5,099 nt of DNA from Pseudomonadota bacterium (GTDB lineage: Bacteria > Pseudomonadota > Gammaproteobacteria > Acidiferrobacterales > Acidiferrobacteraceae). A program made the position numbers and the translations under genes. The stretch's first letter is position 1; each line of letters starts with the position of its first letter. Under the pieces are notes generated by a model, which was not told the DNA's origin, ran no database searches, and saw nothing but the letters and a program-made list of their open reading frames with translations. The stretch lies in NCBI GenBank assembly GCA_021795255.1, contig JAJYPQ010000333.1, positions 1-5,099 of the forward strand. The letters run 5' to 3'. Shown in pieces: positions 1 to 5,099 of this stretch.

Positions 1-403
1 TTTGAAAGAAATTCACCGGCAATTGGCGATAGCTCCGGATTTCGCGCCGGGCCAAGTCGGTGATGACCTCTTCGTGGGTGGGCCCGAAACAGAATGGCCG
101 ATCATGGCGGTCGGAGAGCCGCAAAAGCTCCGGTCCGTAATGTTGCCACCGCCCCGACTCCTCCCAGAGCTCGGCGGGTTGCACGGCGGGCATCAGGATC
201 TCTTGCGCGCCCGCCTGCTGCATCTCAGAGCGCACGATGGCCTCCACTTTACGCAGCACGCGTAGCCCCAGGGGGAGCCATGTGTAGAGGCCGGACGCGA
301 GTTTACGGATCATGCCGGCGCGCAACATCAGGCGATGGCTCACGATCTCCGCATCGGCCGGGTTTTCTTTGAGGGTGGCGAGGAGTAGGGCTTGGGTGCG
401 CAT
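1..403 (-). CDS. proS: Prolyl-tRNA synthetase, N-terminal part (cut by window edge)
   Basis: Cytoplasmic class II aminoacyl-tRNA synthetase that charges tRNA(Pro) with proline. I translated this by hand from the ATG at 403; about 134 residues are present and the frame stays open to base 1, so the rest lies outside the window. The N-terminus [19 protein letters not shown] matches the conserved start of bacterial Pro[21 protein letters not shown] (residues 29-46) is the class II motif 1 region. ESGRW (82-86) and GPTHEEV (107-113) are ProRS signatures; T109 and E111 fall at the positions I recall as substrate-contacting in E. coli ProRS. The bacterial editing insertion would follow beyond the edge. 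No other start is possible, because an in-frame TGA lies 9 bases upstream of the ATG. The nearest AAGGA, overlapping the kinase stop, is 14 bases away, so the ribosome site is weak and coupling to the upstream kinase (17-base gap) is likely. Identity is near certain. Confidence 0.96.
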   Translation of the reverse strand, partial: MRTQALLLATLKENPADAEIVSHRLMLRAGMIRKLASGLYTWLPLGLRVLRKVEAIVRSEMQQAGAQEILMPAVQPAELWEESGRWQHYGPELLRLSDRHDRPFCFGPTHEEVITDLARREIRSYRQLPVNFFQ

Positions 404-420
404 GGGTGTCGGTCAGATCC

Positions 421-1311
421 TTAAAGGGATGGTGTGGGCCACAAGTGCGCCGCCCCGCGGACGCCGGAGCTCGCGCCGTGGTGGGCCGGAACTATAGGGG
501 TTATCAGTTCGTCTGTGAAGACGGCGCGGCTCAGGGCCTCCCGGCCGGCGGTATAGAGGGCGGGGATGGCGTTCAGGCCACCGCCTATGACGATGATGTC
601 GGGATCCAGGATATTGACCACGGTGGCAAGGGCGCGTCCCAACAGCGCGCAATAGTCAGACAGCGTGGCCGCCGCCACCGGATCGGTCCCGATCCTTGCG
701 ACGATATCGGGGGCGGCGAGGCCGGATAGACCTCCGCGGCGCACATAGGTGGCGACGAGCCCAGGTCCCGACAAGAGGGTCTCAACACAACCCTGGCGTC
801 CGCAGTAGCAGGGCGGTCCGTTTTCGGCGAGTACGTTATGGCCCCATTCGCCCGCGATGTGCTGTCGCCCAGGCCACAGCGTGCCGTTCAACACAAGGCC
901 GCCCCCTACGCCGGTGCCGAGTATGACGGCAAAGACGCAGCGATGCCCACGACCCGCGCCGTCGCGGGCCTCGCTCAAGGCCAAACAGTTGGCGTCGTTT
1001 TCCAGCCGAATCGGGCGGCGCAGACGCGCCGCCAGATCCTGGGAGAGCGGTCGCCCATTCAAGCAGGCGGTGTTCGAGTTTTTGATGGTCCCGGTGCGAT
1101 GGGAAAGCGCGCCCGGGGCGCCCACGCCGACCGAACATGCGGTGCCGGCGAACGCCTCGAGTTCCATGACGATCTCGACTAGCGTGTCTAGGATGGCCTC
1201 ATACCCGGCGGCGACCGGTGTCGCGACGCGTAGACGTCTTTTCTCGGCGCCGATCGCATCCAAGAGGATACCCTCGATCTTGGTTCCACCGAGGTCGATC
1301 CCTATGCGCAC
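421..1311 (-). CDS. ROK-family sugar kinase, Mak-like (fructokinase/glucokinase type)
   Basis: Predicted cytoplasmic ATP-dependent hexose kinase of the ROK family, 296 residues, a normal family length. I chose the GTG at 1311 because it gives MRIGIDLGGTK, the usual start with the ATP phosphate-binding loop (residues 4-11), and has TGAGG five bases upstream. The frame extends open to 1635, but that extension lies over the amidotransferase gene and is low-complexity shadow sequence. ENDANCLALSEA (about 104-115) contains the presumed catalytic base D106. GTGVGGG (132-138) is the second phosphate loop. GEWGH (154-158) is followed by the ROK zinc site, H158 then C168, C170 and C175 in CYCGRQGC. 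NILDPDIIVIGGG (233-245) and the C-terminal SGVRGAAHLWP strongly resemble E. coli Mak, a fructokinase, as I remember it. The sugar substrate cannot be fixed from sequence. The start overlaps the amidotransferase end by 10 bases; proS follows 17 bases after the TAA stop. Confidence 0.9.
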   Translation of the reverse strand: MRIGIDLGGTKIEGILLDAIGAEKRRLRVATPVAAGYEAILDTLVEIVMELEAFAGTACSVGVGAPGALSHRTGTIKNSNTACLNGRPLSQDLAARLRRPIRLENDANCLALSEARDGAGRGHRCVFAVILGTGVGGGLVLNGTLWPGRQHIAGEWGHNVLAENGPPCYCGRQGCVETLLSGPGLVATYVRRGGLSGLAAPDIVARIGTDPVAAATLSDYCALLGRALATVVNILDPDIIVIGGGLNAIPALYTAGREALSRAVFTDELITPIVPAHHGASSGVRGAAHLWPTPSL

Positions 1312-2006
1312 GCGGGCCTCAGCCACTCCCCGTAGAGAACGTCCGCCACCCGGTGCAAGGCCTCGAGGCGCTCGTGAAGGCGCTCGTAGATGGCGGGGGT
1401 GGTCTGGACCGAGGGAGAGGCGACCAGCGCTTGCCCCTCGGGACTGCGGGTCCATTTGTCGATCATGGCCGGGGTCATCTCGATGTGGCACTGCAGGGCC
1501 AAGGTGTGGCCTATGGCAAACCCTTGATGTTGGCAGAAGGGGCCTGTGAGGAGATGGGTCGCCCCCTTGGGGATCGTGAATGTCTCGCCGTGCCAATGAA
1601 AGACCTCGAAGGCGGGCGGTAGTTGCCGCAGCCACCGCTGGCCGCTATCGGTAGCGATCCCCTGGACCATTCCCCAGCCGATCTCTCGCACCGGATTGCG
1701 CCCGACCTGGCCGCCCAGGGCCTTACTGATCAGCTGGCCGCCGAGGCAATGCCCCAAGATGGGCAGACCGATGTCTTGCGCCTCCCGTATGAGGTTTAGG
1801 GCCTGCGGAATCCAGGGGAGATCGTCGTTGGCGCTCATGGGACCGCCCATAAAGACCAGGGCCCGGTAAGGCGCGGTCGAGGCGGGCAAGGGCGCACCCC
1901 GATCGATACAAATAGTGGTGAAGGGAACCCCGTGGCGATCGAGAAACTCGGCTAGGTAGCCCGCGCCCTCGCCGGGGGCGTGGCGGAAGATTGCGACTGG
2001 TTTCAT
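1302..2006 (-). CDS. Stand-alone class I glutamine amidotransferase (GMP-synthase-like GATase domain)
   Basis: A 234-residue cytoplasmic protein of the class I glutamine amidotransferase fold, related to the glutaminase domain of GMP synthase (COG0518 type) but with no synthetase domain attached. GGPMS (54-58) is the likely oxyanion-hole strand-loop. GHCLGGQ (85-91) is the nucleophile elbow with C87, and CHIE (173-176) supplies H174 and E176, so the catalytic triad looks intact. FHWHGE (136-141) is typical of this subfamily. The expected chemistry is hydrolysis of glutamine or another gamma-glutamyl amide; the ammonia acceptor or true substrate is unknown. The ATG at 2006 is the only good start, since an in-frame TAG lies 18 bases upstream; the ribosome site is weak (GGA seven bases away). 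It is first in a cluster with the ROK kinase, whose GTG start overlaps its end by 10 bases, and proS. A 145-base gap separates it from the efflux operon. Family assignment is secure, function is not. Confidence 0.92.
   Translation of the reverse strand: MKPVAIFRHAPGEGAGYLAEFLDRHGVPFTTICIDRGAPLPASTAPYRALVFMGGPMSANDDLPWIPQALNLIREAQDIGLPILGHCLGGQLISKALGGQVGRNPVREIGWGMVQGIATDSGQRWLRQLPPAFEVFHWHGETFTIPKGATHLLTGPFCQHQGFAIGHTLALQCHIEMTPAMIDKWTRSPEGQALVASPSVQTTPAIYERLHERLEALHRVADVLYGEWLRPACA
1317..1321 (-). promoter_or_regulatory. Ribosome binding site deciding the GTG start of the ROK kinase
   Basis: The minus strand reads TGAGG followed by five bases and then GTG at 1311. It lies inside the end of the amidotransferase gene. 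Together with the MRIGIDLGG start it supports the short kinase model over the open frame that runs back to 1635. Confidence 0.65.
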
Positions 2007-2035
2007 GCTCGTGTCCGTTAAATCCTACCTCAAGG

Positions 2036-2142
2036 CTTAAGCCCGACGTCTCGCCCAAGTCCAGCCGTTCTCGGAAGCGAACGGCGCGCTAGACGCGCTC
2101 GGGGTCGGCTTATTGTCGGCTGTCAGTATAGCGGGCTTTAAG
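2036..2142. repeat. Inverted repeat near both ends of the intergenic gap
   Basis: On the plus strand, CTTAAGCCCG (2036-2045) is the reverse complement of CGGGCTTTAAG (2132-2142), apart from one extra T in the second copy. In a minus-strand transcript the arms could form a 10-base-pair stem with one bulged A. That stem would enclose 86 bases, including the two small stem-loops at 2064-2098. The left arm also lies within a perfect 10-base palindrome, GGCTTAAGCC (2034-2043), so a protein-binding site is an alternative reading. Confidence 0.45.
2064..2098. repeat. Two abutting GC-rich stem-loops without a T run
   Basis: GCCGTTC (2064-2070) pairs perfectly with GAACGGC (2079-2085) around an 8-base loop. 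GCGCG (2084-2088) pairs with CGCGC (2094-2098) around a 5-base loop. The two stems share bases 2084-2085, so both can form only if one is shortened. Neither is followed by T residues on either strand. A weak, factor-assisted terminator or part of a leader RNA is possible. Confidence 0.4.
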
Positions 2143-2151
2143 GCTGCTTCG

Positions 2152-3669
2152 CTAATCGGCGGCGATCGTAGGTTTGGTTTGGGCGCCCAAACGACCCCCG
2201 CGCACAAACAAGGTGAGGGGGAGCATGACTACGAAGCTTGCGGTGATGAACACGAAGGCGGCGTCGAATGCGACCATTTGCGATTGCCGCGCCAAGGTCC
2301 CGGCGAGGATCGCCGAGCCGAGCGGGGATTCGGGGGCGAGGTGGAGCGGGGCCAAGTAAGTGGCGACGGAGGTGCCAAATTGCGTAATGTGACCCCCGAT
2401 GAGGTTCCACGCCATTTGTCCGTGGCGGATGAATACTGTCGTGACCAGCGAGATGCCGATGGAGGAGCCGATGGTGCGCATGAGGCTAAAAAGCCCGGCG
2501 GCCTCGGCGGCGGCTTCTTTCGGAAGCGTGGCAAACGCCACCGTAGACAAGGGTACGTAAATCATGCCAAGTCCCGCGCCCTGGATGAGTACGGGCCAAA
2601 TGACGTCCCATAAGCTGATGGAGAGGTCGTAGCGGGTCATGGCCCAGGTGCCAAGACAGCTTAAAAGGATACCTATCGTGATCAAGATGCGCGGGCTCAT
2701 GCGGGTAATCAGCCTGCCGACTACGATCATGCTGATGGCGCTGATCACGCCCCGCGGGGCCATGGCAAGCCCCGTTGTGAGGGTGGGGTAATGCAGGAGA
2801 TCCTCGAGGAGTAGGGGCTGCATGACCATGGAGCCGTACATCCCGAGGCCAAAGACCGCCAGCAAAAGACTTGCGATCGTAAAGTTGCGGTCGAGGAATA
2901 TGCGCAGGTCGAAGAGACGGGCGCCGGTGCGGCCGACGCTGTGGATGAAAAACGCCGCGAGACCGCTTATAGCGCAGACGCAGGCGAGCTGGATGCGGGT
3001 CGAGCCAAGCCAACCGTATTCGTTGCCGCGATCCAACAAGAACTGGGTGGCGGCAATGCTCAGAGATAGGTATAGCAAGCCGGCCCAGTCCATCTTACGT
3101 TCGCGACGGTCGGTATCGGGGACGCTCGTCAGCGCCAGAACGTAGGACAAGATCCCGACCGGAAGATTGATGAAAAATGTCCATCGCCAACTCAAGACCT
3201 CGGTGAGATAGCCACCCAGGGTGGGGCCGAGGATGGGTCCCAGCATGACGCCTATCCCCCAGATGGCCATGGCCCGGCCACGCTCCTCCGGGGGGTACAC
3301 GGCGACCATGATGGCCTGCGAGAGCGGGACAAGCGCTGCTCCAAAGGCGCCCTGAAGCAGGCGAAAGAGCACGATCTGATCGAGCGAGACCGAGAGCCCG
3401 CAGAGCGCTGAAAATAGCACGAAACCAAAGATACTTATGAGCAGGTAACGCCGGCGTCCGAGACGATCCGAAAAAAAACCGGTCAACGGCATGAAGATGG
3501 CCGAGGCCACGAGATAGCTTGTCAGCACCCAGGTGATTTGATCGGGGGTGGCCTCGAGCTGCCCTTCCATATGAGGGAGCGCCACATTGACGATGGTCGT
3601 GTCCAGCACCTGCATGATGGTGGTGGACATGACGGCAATCGTGATAAGGAGACGCTGCCTTGGAGTCAC
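2152..3669 (-). CDS. emrB: DHA2 (EmrB/QacA) family MFS multidrug efflux transporter
   Basis: Inner-membrane drug:proton antiporter of the major facilitator superfamily, DHA2 branch with 14 predicted membrane helices. Its 505 residues match the usual EmrB size. Visible signatures are LDTTIVNVALP (22-32, helix 1), motif A GFFSDRLGRRR (64-74, loop 2-3), motif B RLLQG (103-107, helix 4), and the antiporter motif C GVMLGPILGPTLGG (140-153, helix 5). These are followed by WRWTFFINLPVG (161-172), diagnostic of DHA2 proteins. The longer polar loop around 415-465, before the last helix, is also typical. The start is GTG, overlapping the Usp stop as GTGA; the ribosome site is weak (AAGA), so translation probably depends on coupling. 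A later ATG at 3630 would remove part of helix 1 and has no ribosome site. The partner is the HlyD-type adaptor two genes upstream. Drug substrates cannot be read from sequence. The emrB symbol reflects family, not proven orthology. Confidence 0.94.
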   Translation of the reverse strand: MTPRQRLLITIAVMSTTIMQVLDTTIVNVALPHMEGQLEATPDQITWVLTSYLVASAIFMPLTGFFSDRLGRRRYLLISIFGFVLFSALCGLSVSLDQIVLFRLLQGAFGAALVPLSQAIMVAVYPPEERGRAMAIWGIGVMLGPILGPTLGGYLTEVLSWRWTFFINLPVGILSYVLALTSVPDTDRRERKMDWAGLLYLSLSIAATQFLLDRGNEYGWLGSTRIQLACVCAISGLAAFFIHSVGRTGARLFDLRIFLDRNFTIASLLLAVFGLGMYGSMVMQPLLLEDLLHYPTLTTGLAMAPRGVISAISMIVVGRLITRMSPRILITIGILLSCLGTWAMTRYDLSISLWDVIWPVLIQGAGLGMIYVPLSTVAFATLPKEAAAEAAGLFSLMRTIGSSIGISLVTTVFIRHGQMAWNLIGGHITQFGTSVATYLAPLHLAPESPLGSAILAGTLARQSQMVAFDAAFVFITASFVVMLPLTLFVRGGRLGAQTKPTIAAD

Positions 3670-4118
3670 GGATTGTCTTGGTTCAGGTTTTCAAGGCACA
3701 CAAGGATGCTGCATGGCGAGAGGTCGAGCAGCGTGACCCCGACCGAGGCATGCCACCATCTGGCAAAGGACGACCGAGTCTTATGGCCAAGGACGATCAG
3801 GTCGACATGCAGGTCGCGAGCGGCACGCGCGATCTCCTCGGTCGGTTCCCCTAGAGCGATGCGCCCTTCGGCCTTGACGCCCCGTTCGGTGAGCTTAGCG
3901 ACCCCCTCCTGGAGGATATCTTCGATATGTCGCTTTTGCTCAAAGAACGGCGCCTCGGTCGACATCGATTCCCCGACTACCGAGGCCGCGCTCGTACGTA
4001 CGACCGCGAGGAGGTGGACCTGGGCACCGCAAGCGGCTGCCAGTTCGGCGCCTTGGGCGAGGGCGGTGCGTCCCGCGCGGGTACCGTCGTAGCATAAGAG
4101 CATGGTGCGAAATACCAT
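3666..4118 (-). CDS. Universal stress protein (UspA family), degenerate ATP motif
   Basis: A 150-residue soluble cytoplasmic protein with a single Usp domain. It begins MVFRTMLLCYDGT, with the conserved first strand and D11, and ends with the strand CSILVCLEN. The ATP-binding Usp signature is G-x2-G-x9-G-S/T. Here the aligned stretch starting GHKTRSS at G111 has T114 and A124 in place of the second and third glycines, with S125 kept. ATP binding is therefore doubtful and the protein may be of the non-nucleotide-binding UspA type. The ATG at 4118 is preferred because AGGAG lies five bases upstream; the frame continues open to 4193, but that part overlaps the adaptor gene and does not match the family. 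The gene sits between adaptor and antiporter genes, with eight bases before it and a 4-base overlap after it. Its role in efflux is unknown; Usp proteins usually act as dimers in stress tolerance. Confidence 0.92.
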   Translation of the reverse strand: MVFRTMLLCYDGTRAGRTALAQGAELAAACGAQVHLLAVVRTSAASVVGESMSTEAPFFEQKRHIEDILQEGVAKLTERGVKAEGRIALGEPTEEIARAARDLHVDLIVLGHKTRSSFARWWHASVGVTLLDLSPCSILVCLENLNQDNP

Positions 4119-4123
4119 GGCGG

Positions 4124-4128
4124 CTCCT
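4124..4128 (-). promoter_or_regulatory. Shine-Dalgarno of the Usp gene overlapping the adaptor stop
   Basis: The minus strand reads TAGGAG, five bases, then ATG at 4118. The TAG is the adaptor stop (4129-4127), and AGGAG is the best ribosome site in the operon. Ribosomes terminating on the adaptor would sit on the Usp start, which supports coupling and fixes the Usp start at 4118 rather than further upstream. Confidence 0.75.
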
Positions 4129-5014
4129 ACGACCGGCTTCCTTTCCGGAAGAAGACGGTAGCACTGGCGCTCGTGCCGATACGCAGCGGCCAACGCGGGT
4201 TGGGGTTCAAGATCAATATCCGCACCGGGACGCGCTGCGTCACCTTGACCCAGTTCCCGGTGGCGTTTTCGGGCGGAAGGAGCGAAAAGGCGGTTCCGCT
4301 GCCCCCGCTTATGCCTACCACTCTACCCCGGAAAAGGTGGCCTGGGTACATGTCGACATGGATATGGGCCAAGTCCCCGATCCGGATCGGTGCAATCGCG
4401 GTTTCCTTGAAGTTGGCGGTCACCCAGTAGGCCTTGCTAGCGATCAAGGCGAAGACCGGATCGCCGGCCCTCACATAGGCCCCCGGTTGCAATTTCATGT
4501 TACTGAGATAGCCCGCGGTGGGGGCGCGCACAAGACTGTGCGCCAAGTTGAGCTTGGCCTGCGCCAGGGAGGCCTTGGCCGCCGCAAGCGCTGCCGCGTC
4601 CGCTCGGACCTGGGTGAGGCTGTTGTCGGAGGCTTGGGGAGACAAGAATTTATGCGCGGCCATGCGGTGGGTGCGGCGGTTGATTATTTCGGCGTTGGTC
4701 AGCAGTGCTTGGCGCTCGGCGACCGCAGCCTCGGCCAAGCGGACCGCGATGGCGTAGGCGCGGTGGCTGAGCTCGAAGAGCCGGCTGTGGGCGCGCACCG
4801 CGCTATTGTTATGCACATAGACATGAGCCACCCGTCCGGACACGAGGGGGGTTATGGCGATGACATGGGCTCCGACATAGGCATCGTCCGTACTCACATA
4901 GCGCTGCAGATGACGCCAATAGACGTAGGCCCCGTACAGGGCCAGGATGAGTAAGAACGCGAGCAGCGCGCGTTGCCGGAATAGGGCTTGTCCAAGACGG
5001 GAAAGTCGGGTCAT
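4127..5014 (-). CDS. emrA: HlyD/EmrA-family periplasmic adaptor (membrane fusion protein)
   Basis: Membrane fusion protein anchored in the inner membrane and reaching into the periplasm, where it would link the antiporter to an outer-membrane channel. It has 295 residues. A basic N-terminus is followed by one membrane helix (about 15-33). STDDAYV (41-47) is the conserved entry motif of the EmrA group. The first half of the lipoyl-like domain covers about 50-83, an alpha-helical hairpin about 84-160 (turn near FLSPQASDN), and the second lipoyl half about 161-192 (RAPTAGYL, PGAYVRAGDPV). A beta-barrel follows with NFKET (201-205) and GNWVKVTQRVPVRI (253-266), both EmrA-like. It is shorter than E. 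coli EmrA (about 390), mostly through a short hairpin, and in size resembles AaeA-type adaptors. The ATG at 5014 has only a weak ribosome site (GAG six bases upstream). It is followed by the Usp and antiporter genes. The symbol denotes family, not proven orthology. Confidence 0.92.
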   Translation of the reverse strand: MTRLSRLGQALFRQRALLAFLLILALYGAYVYWRHLQRYVSTDDAYVGAHVIAITPLVSGRVAHVYVHNNSAVRAHSRLFELSHRAYAIAVRLAEAAVAERQALLTNAEIINRRTHRMAAHKFLSPQASDNSLTQVRADAAALAAAKASLAQAKLNLAHSLVRAPTAGYLSNMKLQPGAYVRAGDPVFALIASKAYWVTANFKETAIAPIRIGDLAHIHVDMYPGHLFRGRVVGISGGSGTAFSLLPPENATGNWVKVTQRVPVRILILNPNPRWPLRIGTSASATVFFRKGSRS

Positions 5015-5099
5015 AACGGGCTCGCTCGTGGGGTTGGCGTGGGATCTCTAGAGGGCAAGAAGTCGATCACGCACCCTTTTCAGGACGCTCGTACTGCAG
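5015..5099 (-). other. Upstream leader of the efflux operon or tail of a preceding gene
   Basis: These 85 bases precede the adaptor start. On the minus strand one frame is open from the edge to a TAG at 5050-5048 and ends SVLKRVRDRLLAL; another ends at a TGA at 5069-5067 with YERPEKGA. Either could be the last residues of an upstream gene, often a regulator or an outer-membrane channel in such operons, but the pieces are too short to identify. No convincing -35/-10 pair is seen, so the operon may begin outside the window. Confidence 0.3.

Larger units (their letters stand above)
2007..2151 (-). promoter_or_regulatory. Structured intergenic region between efflux operon and amidotransferase cluster
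   Basis: This is the only sizeable gap between genes on the strand. It must hold either the 3' end of the efflux transcript, the promoter and leader of the amidotransferase-kinase-proS cluster, or both. I see two small stem-loops and an enclosing inverted repeat (listed separately). Neither stem-loop is followed by a run of T on either strand, so no ordinary intrinsic terminator is present. A TATACT hexamer on the minus strand (2125-2130) could serve as a -10 box, but no good -35 box lies 16-18 bases upstream. No open frame with a credible start is seen. A promoter role is inferred from position only. Confidence 0.35.

Noticed and set aside
857..1549. Plus-strand open frame of 230 codons
   Set aside because: It lies antisense to the kinase and amidotransferase genes, has Arg/Pro/Ser-rich composition typical of antisense frames in GC-rich DNA, and shows no recognisable motif.
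1312..1635. N-terminal extension of the ROK kinase frame back to an ATG at 1635
   Set aside because: The extra 108 residues are rich in Arg, Pro and His, match nothing in ROK kinases, and lie over the well-supported amidotransferase gene. The GTG at 1311 has a good ribosome site and gives the canonical N-terminus.
2064..2098. Intrinsic terminator for the efflux operon
   Set aside because: Stems are present, but no run of T follows on either strand, so it does not meet the usual definition.
2125..2130. Minus-strand TATACT as the -10 box of a promoter for the amidotransferase cluster
   Set aside because: The hexamer is good, but the sequence 16-18 bases upstream (around AGCGAA) does not resemble a -35 box and no extended -10 is present. 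It is kept only as a remark.
2113..2613. Plus-strand open frame of 166 codons covering the antiporter end
   Set aside because: It is antisense to conserved membrane helices of the antiporter, is glycine/aspartate/arginine-rich and low in complexity, and has no recognisable domain.
3538..4092. Plus-strand open frame of 184 codons
   Set aside because: It is antisense to the Usp and antiporter starts, and its composition and lack of motifs mark it as a shadow.
4119..4193. N-terminal extension of the Usp frame back to 4193
   Set aside because: It overlaps the end of the adaptor gene and does not resemble Usp proteins. The ATG at 4118 has AGGAG at the right distance.
4337..4954. Plus-strand open frame of 205 codons
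   Set aside because: It is antisense to the adaptor gene, which has a full set of family motifs in its own frame.
5048..5098. C-terminal tail of an upstream gene ending SVLKRVRDRLLAL
   Set aside because: Only 16 codons are visible and a second frame is equally open for 10 codons, so neither can be called as a gene.

Overview
This GC-rich window carries six protein-coding genes, all on the minus strand, so it reads right to left. The proteins look proteobacterial. The left-edge prolyl-tRNA synthetase and the ROK kinase resemble gammaproteobacterial homologues, but I cannot place the organism more precisely from the sequence alone. There is no rRNA, tRNA, CRISPR array or insertion sequence.

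Right half (about 2150-5014): a compact efflux operon. An EmrA/HlyD-type periplasmic adaptor comes first, then a small universal stress protein (Usp), then a 14-helix DHA2-type (EmrB/QacA) drug:proton antiporter. The adaptor stop codon lies just before and inside the Shine-Dalgarno region of the Usp gene. The Usp stop overlaps the GTG start of the antiporter by 4 bases. The three genes are therefore very probably co-transcribed and translationally coupled. The adaptor and antiporter would form an inner-membrane pump that needs an outer-membrane channel not seen here. The Usp between them is the odd element, and its nucleotide-binding motif is degenerate.

Middle (2007-2151): a 145-base gap with no gene. 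It holds two small GC-rich stem-loops enclosed by a longer inverted repeat near its two ends, and a short direct repeat with 11-base spacing. There is no clear intrinsic terminator and no convincing promoter.

Left half (1-2006): a second tight cluster. A stand-alone class I glutamine amidotransferase overlaps by 10 bases a Mak-like ROK sugar kinase, which is followed after 17 bases by proS (prolyl-tRNA synthetase), cut off by the window edge. The kinase starts at a GTG at 1311; the much longer open frame upstream of it is a shadow of the amidotransferase gene.

Nothing here is an obviously new system. The points most worth a second look are the Usp embedded in the efflux operon, the structured intergenic region, and the amidotransferase-kinase-proS linkage.
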